Shown here in pieces: positions 1 through 4,314 of a stretch of DNA of 5,097 bases. The position numbers and the translations under genes were made by a program. The number at the start of each line of letters is the position of its first letter. The stretch's first letter is position 1. Under the pieces are notes generated by a model that was not told where the DNA came from, made no database searches, and saw only the letters and a program-made list of their open reading frames with translations. The stretch is from Halobacteriales archaeon (lineage in GTDB: Archaea > Halobacteriota > Halobacteria > Halobacteriales > SKSH01). The stretch is taken from NCBI GenBank assembly GCA_007118075.1, contig SKSH01000109.1:1-5097 (forward strand), written 5' to 3'.

Positions 1-136
1 CCTCGACAGCCAGCTCAGCGCCATGTTCTTGAATATGACCCGCAAGTGCCTCTGCGGCCTTCGCACTAACGCGAAAGTCCGCCGCATTGCGACGAATCAG
101 CGCATCCACCGGCGCGAAGGGAAGCTCCACACTCAT
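1..136 (-). CDS. Haloarchaeal histone, N-terminal part (3' truncated by window edge)
   Basis: This is a DNA-packaging histone-fold protein of the haloarchaeal type. Only the first 45 codons, starting at the ATG at 134-136, lie in the window. The visible protein begins MSVELPFAPVDALIRR and continues NAADFRVSAKAAEALAGHIQ. This matches the histone fold: helix 1 (about residues 9-16), a loop carrying the RVS tripeptide (22-24) that in methanogen histones contains a DNA-contacting Arg, then the long helix 2 (24-45). Haloarchaeal histones are usually tandem doublets of about 140 residues, so roughly two thirds should lie beyond position 1. The protein acts on chromosomal DNA as a dimer or pseudo-dimer. 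It lies 200 bp downstream of the RPA gene on the same strand and has its own TATA-like element at 160-165, placed as for a leaderless mRNA. Identification is strong; the exact role of histone in haloarchaea (packaging versus transcription factor-like) is debated. Confidence 0.93.
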   Translation of the reverse strand, partial: MSVELPFAPVDALIRRNAADFRVSAKAAEALAGHIQEHGAELAVE

Positions 137-159
137 TGCTTCAATGGTTGCCAGCGAAC

Positions 160-165
160 GCTTAA
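160..165 (-). promoter_or_regulatory. TATA-like element of the histone gene
   Basis: On the minus strand TTAAGC, within AGCATTAAGC, lies 24-29 bases upstream of the histone ATG. That spacing would start transcription at or within a few bases of the ATG, as is common for leaderless haloarchaeal mRNAs. No Shine-Dalgarno sequence is seen just before the ATG. The match to a haloarchaeal TATA box is partial, so this is an inference from position. Confidence 0.4.
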
Positions 166-336
166 TGCTATTGTCGCCGGTTGGTCACCTGACTTCGAGC
201 ATCTGTACCACTCACGAGGTGACAGCGATTGAGCAGGTGATGAGGATGATCGACACAACAACAAGCCAACCGATATGATGGTTGCAAGCGAACCGTTCGT
301 CCTTCTTACATGGTTCATCGTCATTGTTGAATCAGT

Positions 337-1704
337 TCAGGTCGGATTCGTTGCTCGCTCGAGGTGTTCTGCGATGAGACGATCACCCTCACGGGTGCCT
401 GTAACCGTGATCCGTTCGCCTAGGACCACGTCACCGTCATACTCGACATGTACTGTTTCCTCTCCATCATCGAGGACGATCGGATCGCCTGGTTGGACGA
501 CCGTCCCGGTGAACTCGACGGTTCCTGTCGGTTCAGCTGGCTCAGAGGTGTCAACTCCAATCAGTGTTGGTTGTTCGGGGTCATCTGCAGTAGAGGCATC
601 AACGGTTCCACCTCTCGCGACGATGGTCGATCGCCAGTTTGCAGACGCCTCGAGGTCATCCCGGAATCCCTCTTTGATAAACACATCGATGCAGGTGATC
701 TCATCCCCAGGGGCGAGATCGGTATCGGCCTTATCGCCCCACAGTGCCACACGGATCGCGCCAGTTTTCCCTTGCACCTGCAGGTTTCTCACTTTTCCTT
801 CGGTCCCATCATCTCGATCGAACGTTCGGATGGGATCGGTGGAACGGACGATACCAGTGATCGTCGCGGTCTGACCCTCGGTGAGCGTATCGATCGGTTT
901 CCCAACCGGTTCGTATGTAACCGGTTCCTCGGTGGGTTCGAGCATCGCCCGTCCTCCAACGTGCACCTCGAGGGTGCCATCTCGTTCCCGGACCGATGCA
1001 CCCTCGATACGAACTGCCTTTCCAACGGTCAGTTCATCGACGATATCGGTCGCATCACCCCAGCAGGTGACACCGATCGCCCCGGTCTCATCGCCGATGA
1101 TAACGGTGGCGACTTTGCCCTCTGAGCCATCGTCTCGGTCGAATGTCCGTGGATGCTCGAAACGTAACACCTCACCAATGAGTGCGATACCCTCCATTCC
1201 GGCGGTCAGCTCATCAATCGAGATCGCCTCTGGTTCGGCAACCTCCACCTTGATGTCTTCTTCGCGGAGTACATCGGTAACAGAGAGTTCGAGGCCGTTG
1301 TATCCCTCTCTTGGACGAGCCCTGAGCCTGAGCGTATCGCCCCGGTCGAGTTCGTCTTCGGCGGCGACGGCCATCTCATCCCAGAAGGCGGCGCGAACCT
1401 GACCAGACGCGTCGGCGATCTCGATATTGATCACCGACCCCTGCGCTCCATCATCCCGCTCGAATGATCGACGGTCACCGATGCTTCGGACAACTCCCAA
1501 GATGGTGACTCGCTCCATCTCTGGATCGACCTCATCGATCGGAAGTGGACGGTTGCCATCGAGTTCGTGTGCGACCAGCATCGCCGCACTCTCCTTGTCC
1601 ATCAGTCCACCGGTCTCCTCGATTTTATCCTCAACGCGGTCGCGGAACTGCTCGAGGGTGATATCTGTCTCCAGTTCAGCATGTGATTCCTCGATCGGCC
1701 CCAT
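337..1704 (-). CDS. rpa2: RPA-like single-stranded-DNA-binding protein (RPA2 type, four OB folds)
   Basis: This is the archaeal replication protein A homologue. It coats single-stranded DNA during replication, recombination and repair; in Haloferax volcanii the RPA2 type is reported to be the essential one. From the ATG at 1702-1704 the protein has 455 residues. An N-terminal helical segment (14-50, with GGLMDKESAAMLVAHEL) is followed by three OB folds of one design (about 64-150, 171-252, 278-360). Each carries an R-[ST]-F-[DE]-R-D-D-G motif (79-86, 186-193, 293-300) and, later, an aromatic [FCL]-W pair (107-108, 214-215, 321-322). A fourth, shorter OB-like unit (about 394-448) lacks the RDDG motif. 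There is no CxxC zinc finger, which separates it from the RPA1/RPA3 types. The frame stays open to an ATG at 1834-1836, but those extra 44 residues are neither acidic nor family-like. A T-rich box at 1735-1740 could serve as promoter. The histone gene follows 200 bp downstream on the same strand; I recall the same neighbours in H. volcanii. Confidence 0.93.
   Translation of the reverse strand: MGPIEESHAELETDITLEQFRDRVEDKIEETGGLMDKESAAMLVAHELDGNRPLPIDEVDPEMERVTILGVVRSIGDRRSFERDDGAQGSVINIEIADASGQVRAAFWDEMAVAAEDELDRGDTLRLRARPREGYNGLELSVTDVLREEDIKVEVAEPEAISIDELTAGMEGIALIGEVLRFEHPRTFDRDDGSEGKVATVIIGDETGAIGVTCWGDATDIVDELTVGKAVRIEGASVRERDGTLEVHVGGRAMLEPTEEPVTYEPVGKPIDTLTEGQTATITGIVRSTDPIRTFDRDDGTEGKVRNLQVQGKTGAIRVALWGDKADTDLAPGDEITCIDVFIKEGFRDDLEASANWRSTIVARGGTVDASTADDPEQPTLIGVDTSEPAEPTGTVEFTGTVVQPGDPIVLDDGEETVHVEYDGDVVLGERITVTGTREGDRLIAEHLERATNPT
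790..1470 (-). repeat. Three OB-fold modules with an exact 107-codon period inside rpa2
   Basis: The motif R-[ST]-F-[DE]-R-D-D-G-x-[EQ]-G-[SK]-V begins at residues 79, 186 and 293, so the period is exactly 107 codons (321 bases) twice. The later [FCL]-W pair (residues 107, 214, 321) and the start of each fold (64, 171, 278) keep the same spacing. The coordinates given run from the first to the third motif. The DNA is diverged between copies, so this is an old protein-domain duplication and not a recent DNA repeat. Modules 2 and 3 resemble each other more than either resembles module 1 (FDRDDG and EGKV in both). Confidence 0.85.
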
Positions 1705-1832
1705 CGTGTCTACATGAGATGATACGGTCACGGCAAAAACATTGCCGAAGTGCGTGGTGGGGGTGACCCTCTCAGTGGCCCAGCAAGTCATCGGGATTGT
1801 GTGTTGACATATCGAGCTAAAGACCGCACTCC
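1705..1832. other. Leader/intergenic region upstream of rpa2, no convincing gene
   Basis: Reading on the minus strand, this holds a T-run (1735-1740, 31-36 bases before the rpa2 ATG) that could be its TATA-like element. It also holds a 12-codon ORF starting at ATG 1806-1808 (MSTHNPDDLLGH, stop at 1770-1772), too short to call. The rpa2 reading frame stays open through it to 1836, but the encoded residues lack acidity and family resemblance, so it is best treated as untranslated. Confidence 0.5.
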
Positions 1833-1982
1833 TCACTGTCGATAACGTCCGACGTGCAGTGATGGAGCACCGCAGTCTTCCATAGCGAGCTCGATGTTGC
1901 CGTCCTCCTGGATTAAACTCGGGTGAGCGGTCATGCGTTCGATGGTTGGGAGCGGTATCTGGGCATCACACGGTAAACTCAT
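1833..1982 (-). CDS. Candidate small acidic protein of 49 residues, unknown function
   Basis: The ORF runs from an ATG (1980-1982) to a TGA (1833-1835) and begins MSLPCDAQIPLPTIERM, with a later stretch EDGNIELAMEDCGAPSLHV. I do not recognise it securely. Points in favour: the product is acidic (seven Asp/Glu against three Arg and no Lys), like haloarchaeal proteins; by hand count about 59 percent of third codon positions are G or C; and a TATA-like GTATAG (2005-2010) sits 23-28 bases upstream of the ATG, right for a leaderless mRNA. There are two Cys (5 and 37) but no CxxC pair. The rpa2 gene lies downstream on the same strand with a 128-base gap. Against: 49 codons can stay open by chance, and the same TATA-like box also suits the divergent tRNA. 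It could be a real microprotein, the upstream part of the rpa2 transcript, or noise. Confidence 0.4.
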   Translation of the reverse strand: MSLPCDAQIPLPTIERMTAHPSLIQEDGNIELAMEDCGAPSLHVGRYRQ

Positions 1983-2004
1983 TCAGCGCGGCTCACCGTA
2001 ACCC

Positions 2005-2010
2005 CTATAC
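2005..2010. promoter_or_regulatory. TATA-like box, possibly shared by tRNA-Arg and the small ORF
   Basis: CTATAC on the plus strand (GTATAG on the minus strand) lies 28-33 bases before the first base of the tRNA, suited to a transcript starting a few bases before the mature 5' end. It also lies 23-28 bases before the ATG of the 49-codon ORF on the minus strand. The near symmetry of TATA lets it be read in either direction. A tRNA promoter here is expected; the second use is inference. Confidence 0.5.
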
Positions 2011-2037
2011 AAGCCTGAGATGTACCGAACGAGTACA

Positions 2038-2110
2038 GTCCTGATAGGGTAGTGGACTATCCTACGGGCTTGCGGAGCCTGTGACCGGAGTTCAAATCTC
2101 CGTCAGGACG
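2038..2110 (+). tRNA. tRNA-Arg, anticodon GCG
   Basis: A complete 73-base cloverleaf, decoding CGC (and CGU if G34 wobbles). The acceptor stem GTCCTGA/TCAGGAC is seven perfect pairs, with discriminator G at 2110. T8 and A9 come next. The D-arm has A14, G15, GG at 18-19 and A21, with pairs 10-25 (G-U), 11-24 and 12-23 and a U13/U22 mismatch. The anticodon stem CGGGC/GCCTG (2065-2069/2077-2081) encloses the loop TTGCGGA with U33 and anticodon GCG at 2072-2074. The variable loop is four bases (TGAC). The T-arm is CGGAG/CTCCG around TTCAAAT. CCA is not encoded, as is usual in archaea, and there is no intron. A wrong fold of the anticodon stem shifted by one base pairs poorly, so the anticodon call is firm. 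No duplicated 3' end, which would mark an integrated element, was seen in the window. Confidence 0.96.
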
Positions 2111-2196
2111 TGTTATCTACTGTCGACTTGAACTGTCTCCCTCCCACCGAGGCTTACCATTATCGTCTGGCTGATCTGTTGGGATGAGATGTTCTT

Positions 2197-2224
2197 GCTG
2201 GGTATCACCAGCGTGGTCTCCACG
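2197..2224. terminator. Two tandem small hairpins downstream of the minus-strand lipoprotein
   Basis: GCTGG/CCAGC (2197-2201 and 2208-2212, six-base loop) is followed at once by CGTGG/CCACG (2212-2216 and 2220-2224, three-base loop), sharing base 2212. They lie 17-44 bases past the stop of the minus-strand lipoprotein and about 90 bases past the tRNA, so they could shape the 3' end of either transcript. No T-run follows on either strand, so a terminator function is only a guess. The rest of the 2111-2240 gap shows nothing else. Confidence 0.2.
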
Positions 2225-2240
2225 TCTGCATCAGTCGGAT

Positions 2241-2741
2241 TCAGCCCACTGTGGTGTAGCTTTCACCCAGCCCCTCGTGCTCGGTGGCAATGGCGTACTC
2301 AATATGGCCGTTGACAGTAGCCTCAACCTGATATGCCTCAACATTGAGTGTAGGGACACACTCATCGGCGACCGATCCGTCGAAGCGATCCGGGTCATCT
2401 GCAGCGACAACGACGATATCGAGGCGTTTGGTCGTCTCCTCGTAGCCAGCATCCGCCAGCTTGGCGATTGAGCAATCACCTGGTCCGGTGTAGAGATTCC
2501 CGAGAATGGTCACCGATGAGCTGCTACGTTCAACCTCTGGAGGATCATCTGGCTGAAGCGCATCTTGTGGATCGTCTCGGTCAAAGGAAACATCGATGTT
2601 TTCTCCGATAATCGCATCCTGGTGCCGGTCGTCTCCATTCTCTTCGTTTTCGCCAGGATCGTTATCGAGCACGTCGAGGCATCCTGCGAGGGAGCCGGTC
2701 ATTCCGACGGCTGAGATGGTGAGGACCTGCCGGCGGTACAT
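2241..2741 (-). CDS. Tat-type lipoprotein, unknown haloarchaeal family
   Basis: A predicted exported lipid-anchored protein of 166 residues with no assignable function. The N-terminus MYRRQVLTISAVGMTGSLAG has twin Arg (3-4), a hydrophobic stretch and the lipobox Leu-Ala-Gly-Cys with Cys21 as the lipidation site. After it comes a very acidic, low-complexity linker (about 25-75), then a compact domain (about 76-160) that opens with SVTILGNLYTGPGDC. Cys90 and Cys128, the only Cys in the mature domain besides the anchor, could form a disulfide outside the cell. The GNLYTG-x(3)-C opening resembles, from memory, small haloarchaeal hypothetical proteins, but I cannot name a family. I chose the ATG at 2739-2741; the frame has a TTG one codon upstream, but ATG puts the Arg pair closer to the start. 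A TATA-like AATATT lies at 2770-2775. Divergent from the lipoprotein at 3004. Confidence 0.85.
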   Translation of the reverse strand: MYRRQVLTISAVGMTGSLAGCLDVLDNDPGENEENGDDRHQDAIIGENIDVSFDRDDPQDALQPDDPPEVERSSSSVTILGNLYTGPGDCSIAKLADAGYEETTKRLDIVVVAADDPDRFDGSVADECVPTLNVEAYQVEATVNGHIEYAIATEHEGLGESYTTVG

Positions 2742-2769
2742 CAACTATTGTTTTGGCTGAAAAACATTG

Positions 2770-2775
2770 AATATT
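2770..2775 (-). promoter_or_regulatory. TATA-like element of the minus-strand lipoprotein (2241-2741)
   Basis: On the minus strand AATATT, within an A/T-rich run, lies 29-34 bases upstream of the ATG at 2741. That would give a leader of about seven bases. No Shine-Dalgarno sequence is seen in that leader, which fits a short-leader mRNA. Confidence 0.45.
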
Positions 2776-2973
2776 TGGACGAACTATCGGTGCCAAACTC
2801 GCTGTGTATGGAGGTAGATCAAGGTGATACGAGTGAGCTATCGGTCAATCGAAGCACACAGCGACGTTGCAAAGCGTCTCGTAATCCGCTTCTTGGGCCG
2901 ATATCCATCGAATCTCGTTCTTTTCATGTCTATTCATCATAAGGTTCAAGCACAGTTTTAGTCTGGGAATCAT

Positions 2974-2979
2974 GTATAC
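2974..2979 (+). promoter_or_regulatory. TATA-like box of the plus-strand lipoprotein at 3004
   Basis: GTATAC, with TATA starting 29 bases before the ATG at 3004, is well placed for transcription starting at or next to the start codon. No Shine-Dalgarno sequence precedes that ATG, consistent with a leaderless mRNA. Confidence 0.5.
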
Positions 2980-3003
2980 CACCTGGGCTGTTCAGGGGCC
3001 ATC

Positions 3004-3573
3004 ATGAGACGCCGTCAATATCTCGCTGCAGCCCTTGCTGGCAGTGGAGCAGCCCTCGCCGGATGTATCTCGGGATTCACCGAGGAGGTCCGCCTCAACA
3101 CTCCGAATGAGGAGGCAAGTGAGGATATGATCGACCTCGTTTACGAACATGAGGGAGAGGAAATTCTCGCGGTCACGCACATGCACGAACATCTTGGATC
3201 ACAGGTCGTGCAAATCCGATCGTTGATTCAGCAACCACAGGAGACCGAACTCGAGTCTCTCGAACTCTCATTGACACCGGTTACGGCTCCCGCTTCTGGG
3301 ATTGAACGGTACGTTGAACCAGCCAGAGTCGATCAGTTCGATGATGTCGAAATCTACCGAGAAGATGATTCGACAGTGATCGAAATCGATGAGCCATCAC
3401 CGGCGAGTACTGGTACAAGCGAGTTCAACACAGTCCTCGTACTCATGCCTGGCTTCGAAGAAGTTTCGGTGCAAGCAACGCATACTATCGAGCTGGCTGA
3501 GGATGGTTTATTTGGGACAAAGTTCGAGGTAATCGATTCCACCAACCTGGAAGTTACGGTTGACTTGGATTAG
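3004..3573 (+). CDS. Tat-type lipoprotein with an HxHxH cluster, unknown function
   Basis: A predicted exported lipoprotein of 189 residues. The N-terminus MRRRQYLAAALAGSGAALAG is a textbook haloarchaeal Tat lipoprotein signal: Arg2-4, an Ala-rich hydrophobic core, lipobox Leu-Ala-Gly-Cys and lipidated Cys21. The mature part (22-189) is acidic, has no membrane segment and no second Cys, and alternates short hydrophobic stretches with polar turns, as a beta-sandwich domain would. It ends in a possible strand, LEVTVDLD. A His cluster T-H-M-H-E-H (59, 61, 63) stands out and could bind metal, with His49 nearby, but no known metalloprotein motif surrounds it. I recognise no family. The ATG at 3004 puts the Arg cluster directly after Met and matches the TATA-like box at 2974-2979. 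It is convergent with the next gene, separated by 64 bases. Confidence is high that it is a real gene and low for any function. Confidence 0.86.
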   Translation: MRRRQYLAAALAGSGAALAGCISGFTEEVRLNTPNEEASEDMIDLVYEHEGEEILAVTHMHEHLGSQVVQIRSLIQQPQETELESLELSLTPVTAPASGIERYVEPARVDQFDDVEIYREDDSTVIEIDEPSPASTGTSEFNTVLVLMPGFEEVSVQATHTIELAEDGLFGTKFEVIDSTNLEVTVDLD

Positions 3574-3584
3574 TCATCATAGGC

Positions 3585-3635
3585 TTGGAGAATCTTTCAG
3601 CCGTCAGTTGAATAGACGCACACTTGACTCTCCAG
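3585..3635. terminator. Imperfect inverted repeat between convergent lipoprotein genes
   Basis: TTGGAGAATC (3585-3594) and GACTCTCCAG (3626-3635) can pair at nine of ten positions (one G-U, one A/C mismatch) across a 31-base loop. The element sits between two convergent genes, ending three bases before the minus-strand stop codon, where a two-way transcription end is expected. The loop is long and no strong T-run follows, so the role is uncertain. Confidence 0.22.
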
Positions 3636-3637
3636 TA

Positions 3638-4201
3638 TCAGTAACCATCTCCGTTGCCGTCATTTCCATCCCCGTCATCGGCCGACTCAGCCCGTATTGG
3701 CTTTCCATCCGGGTCGAGCACCCACCAGACGTCATTGACTCCCTGGCCGTTGATGTCACCAGCTTCATCATCCCCTATCCAGTAGTAAAGTGGCCATCCA
3801 TCGGCCGTCGCTTGGAGATTGCCATCGTCTCGTTCGAACGTACTAATTGAGGCGGTGACGGAATCACTCACCGCTGGGTCGTCTTCGACGCTCAACGGGG
3901 GCCAGTTGTCAGCACAATCGTCGTAACATTCACTCACATCTGCACCTTGCTCGTCTGCATCGAACATGTACAGAGTCATCCCATTTCCATCGACGAGGAT
4001 CGCACCAATCTCTGGGTGTGACACAGCATCGAGATCGTACGTGGCAACAGGTGTCGGAGTTGGAGTTTCCTCCGGAGTTGGTGTTGGAGTCGGATCGTCC
4101 TCGCTATCATCGTCGTCACCGAGGCATCCGGAGATAAATGCCATGGTGCCAGCTGCGGTCAGTAGTTTGCGTCGGGTGGGCGGCATAAACCAATCTCTCA
4201 T
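3638..4201 (-). CDS. Lipoprotein with secreted repeat (Y-x-[FWY]-x-x-D motifs, Lipoprotein_15/COG4315-like)
   Basis: A predicted lipid-anchored surface protein of 187 residues whose family has no established function. The signal includes Arg10-Arg11-Lys12-Leu-Leu, a hydrophobic core and lipobox Ile-Ser-Gly-Cys (Cys26). An acidic and Pro-Thr-rich linker follows (27-53). The domain (about 61-169) carries the family signature twice: Tyr78-M-F-D-A-Asp83 after GNGMTL, and Tyr139-Y-W-I-G-Asp144 after DGWPL. It also has Cys92-x3-Cys96 followed by DNWPPL, and the closing GDINGQGVNDVWWVL. This matches the 'secreted repeat of unknown function' family. The C-terminus is a short Asp/Gly/Asn tail. The start is set by AGGTGA five bases before the ATG at 4199-4201; a GTG (4210) three codons upstream overlaps that sequence, and an ATG at 4186 is also possible, moving the anchor to residue 21. 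It is divergent from the DUF2891 gene and shares a region of repeated TCCGAA elements with it. Confidence 0.92.
   Translation of the reverse strand: MRDWFMPPTRRKLLTAAGTMAFISGCLGDDDDSEDDPTPTPTPEETPTPTPVATYDLDAVSHPEIGAILVDGNGMTLYMFDADEQGADVSECYDDCADNWPPLSVEDDPAVSDSVTASISTFERDDGNLQATADGWPLYYWIGDDEAGDINGQGVNDVWWVLDPDGKPIRAESADDGDGNDGNGDGY
4049..4093 (-). repeat. Pro-Thr repeat tract coding the lipoprotein linker
   Basis: Residues 37-51 of the lipoprotein alternate Pro and Thr in two runs around a Glu-Glu, giving a short-period DNA repeat. Such tracts act as extended spacers between the lipid anchor and the folded domain and often vary in length between strains. That variability is family knowledge and not something seen here. 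Confidence 0.7.
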
Positions 4202-4206
4202 AGAAG

Positions 4207-4212
4207 TCACCT
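4207..4212 (-). promoter_or_regulatory. Shine-Dalgarno sequence deciding the lipoprotein start at 4201
   Basis: On the minus strand AGGTGA, six bases complementary to the archaeal 16S rRNA 3' end, lies five bases before the ATG at 4201. No such match precedes the ATG at 4186, and the GTG at 4210 lies within this sequence. This supports 4201 and a leadered mRNA, unlike the other genes here, which lack a Shine-Dalgarno sequence. Confidence 0.6.
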
Positions 4213-4221
4213 AAGGTATTG

Positions 4222-4267
4222 TCCGAATAGTGTCCAAAGTCCATTCGGAATCTGACCGGATTCCGAA
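4222..4267. promoter_or_regulatory. Operator-like triple repeat of TCCGAA/TTCGGA between divergent genes
   Basis: Three half-sites occur in 46 bases: TCCGAA (4222-4227, plus), TTCGGA (4244-4249, inverted) and TCCGAA (4262-4267, plus). The right two form a nine-base perfect inverted repeat, TTCGGAATC and GATTCCGAA, with a six-base spacer (4253-4258). The left two give TCCGAAT/ATTCGGA (4222-4228 and 4243-4249). Starts are 22 and 18 bases apart, close to two helical turns. The left site overlaps the TATA-like ACTATT (minus strand, 4226-4231) placed 25-30 bases before the lipoprotein start at 4201. A dimeric regulator bound here could control one or both genes. The role is inferred from symmetry and position. 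Confidence 0.5.
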
Positions 4268-4314
4268 GAAGTTGCTTCGTTACAATGAAGGAGACGCATT
4301 GTTTCACCGCTGGC

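Larger units (their letters stand above)
2742..3003. other. Divergent intergenic region between two lipoprotein genes
   Basis: These 262 bases separate two divergent lipoprotein genes and hold both promoters (TATA-like elements at 2770-2775 and 2974-2979). The octamer CTATCGGT occurs twice in direct orientation (2784-2791 and 2838-2845), too short to weigh much. Open frames in the middle (for example GTG 2824 to TAG 2961, 45 codons, and 2748-2942) encode basic or neutral residues unlike the neighbours, and I do not call them genes. Confidence 0.5.

Noticed and set aside
133..324. 63-codon minus-strand ORF whose stop overlaps the histone start codon (ATGA)
   Set aside because: The product is Ser/Arg-rich and neutral to basic, unlike haloarchaeal proteins; it shows no motif, and the histone promoter lies inside it.
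448..1125. 225-codon plus-strand ORF inside rpa2
   Set aside because: It is a shadow on the opposite strand of a well-identified gene; the rpa2 frame explains the composition and the repeated OB motifs.
1705..1836. 44-residue N-terminal extension of RPA2 to the ATG at 1834-1836
   Set aside because: The extra residues are not acidic and resemble no RPA N-terminus; MGPIEESHAELETDITLEQF at 1704 is a family-like start.
2065..2082. Alternative anticodon register in the tRNA
   Set aside because: Shifting the anticodon stem by one base leaves three mismatches of five; only the GCG register gives five pairs with U33 in place.
2784..2845. Direct repeat of CTATCGGT (2784-2791 and 2838-2845)
   Set aside because: Eight bases twice in 62 is close to chance; there is no symmetry and no matching position relative to the promoters.
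2824..2961. 45-codon plus-strand ORF (GTG start) with the stretch DVAKRLVIRFLGRYPSNLVLF
   Set aside because: The product is basic and has a GTG start with no start signal; it overlaps the promoter region of the 3004 gene. I considered a transposase remnant but recognise no family motif.
4264..4279. Small inverted repeat CGAAG/CTTCG just downstream of the operator-like repeats
   Set aside because: Five-base arms overlap the right-hand half-site and add little beyond it; kept only as part of that region.
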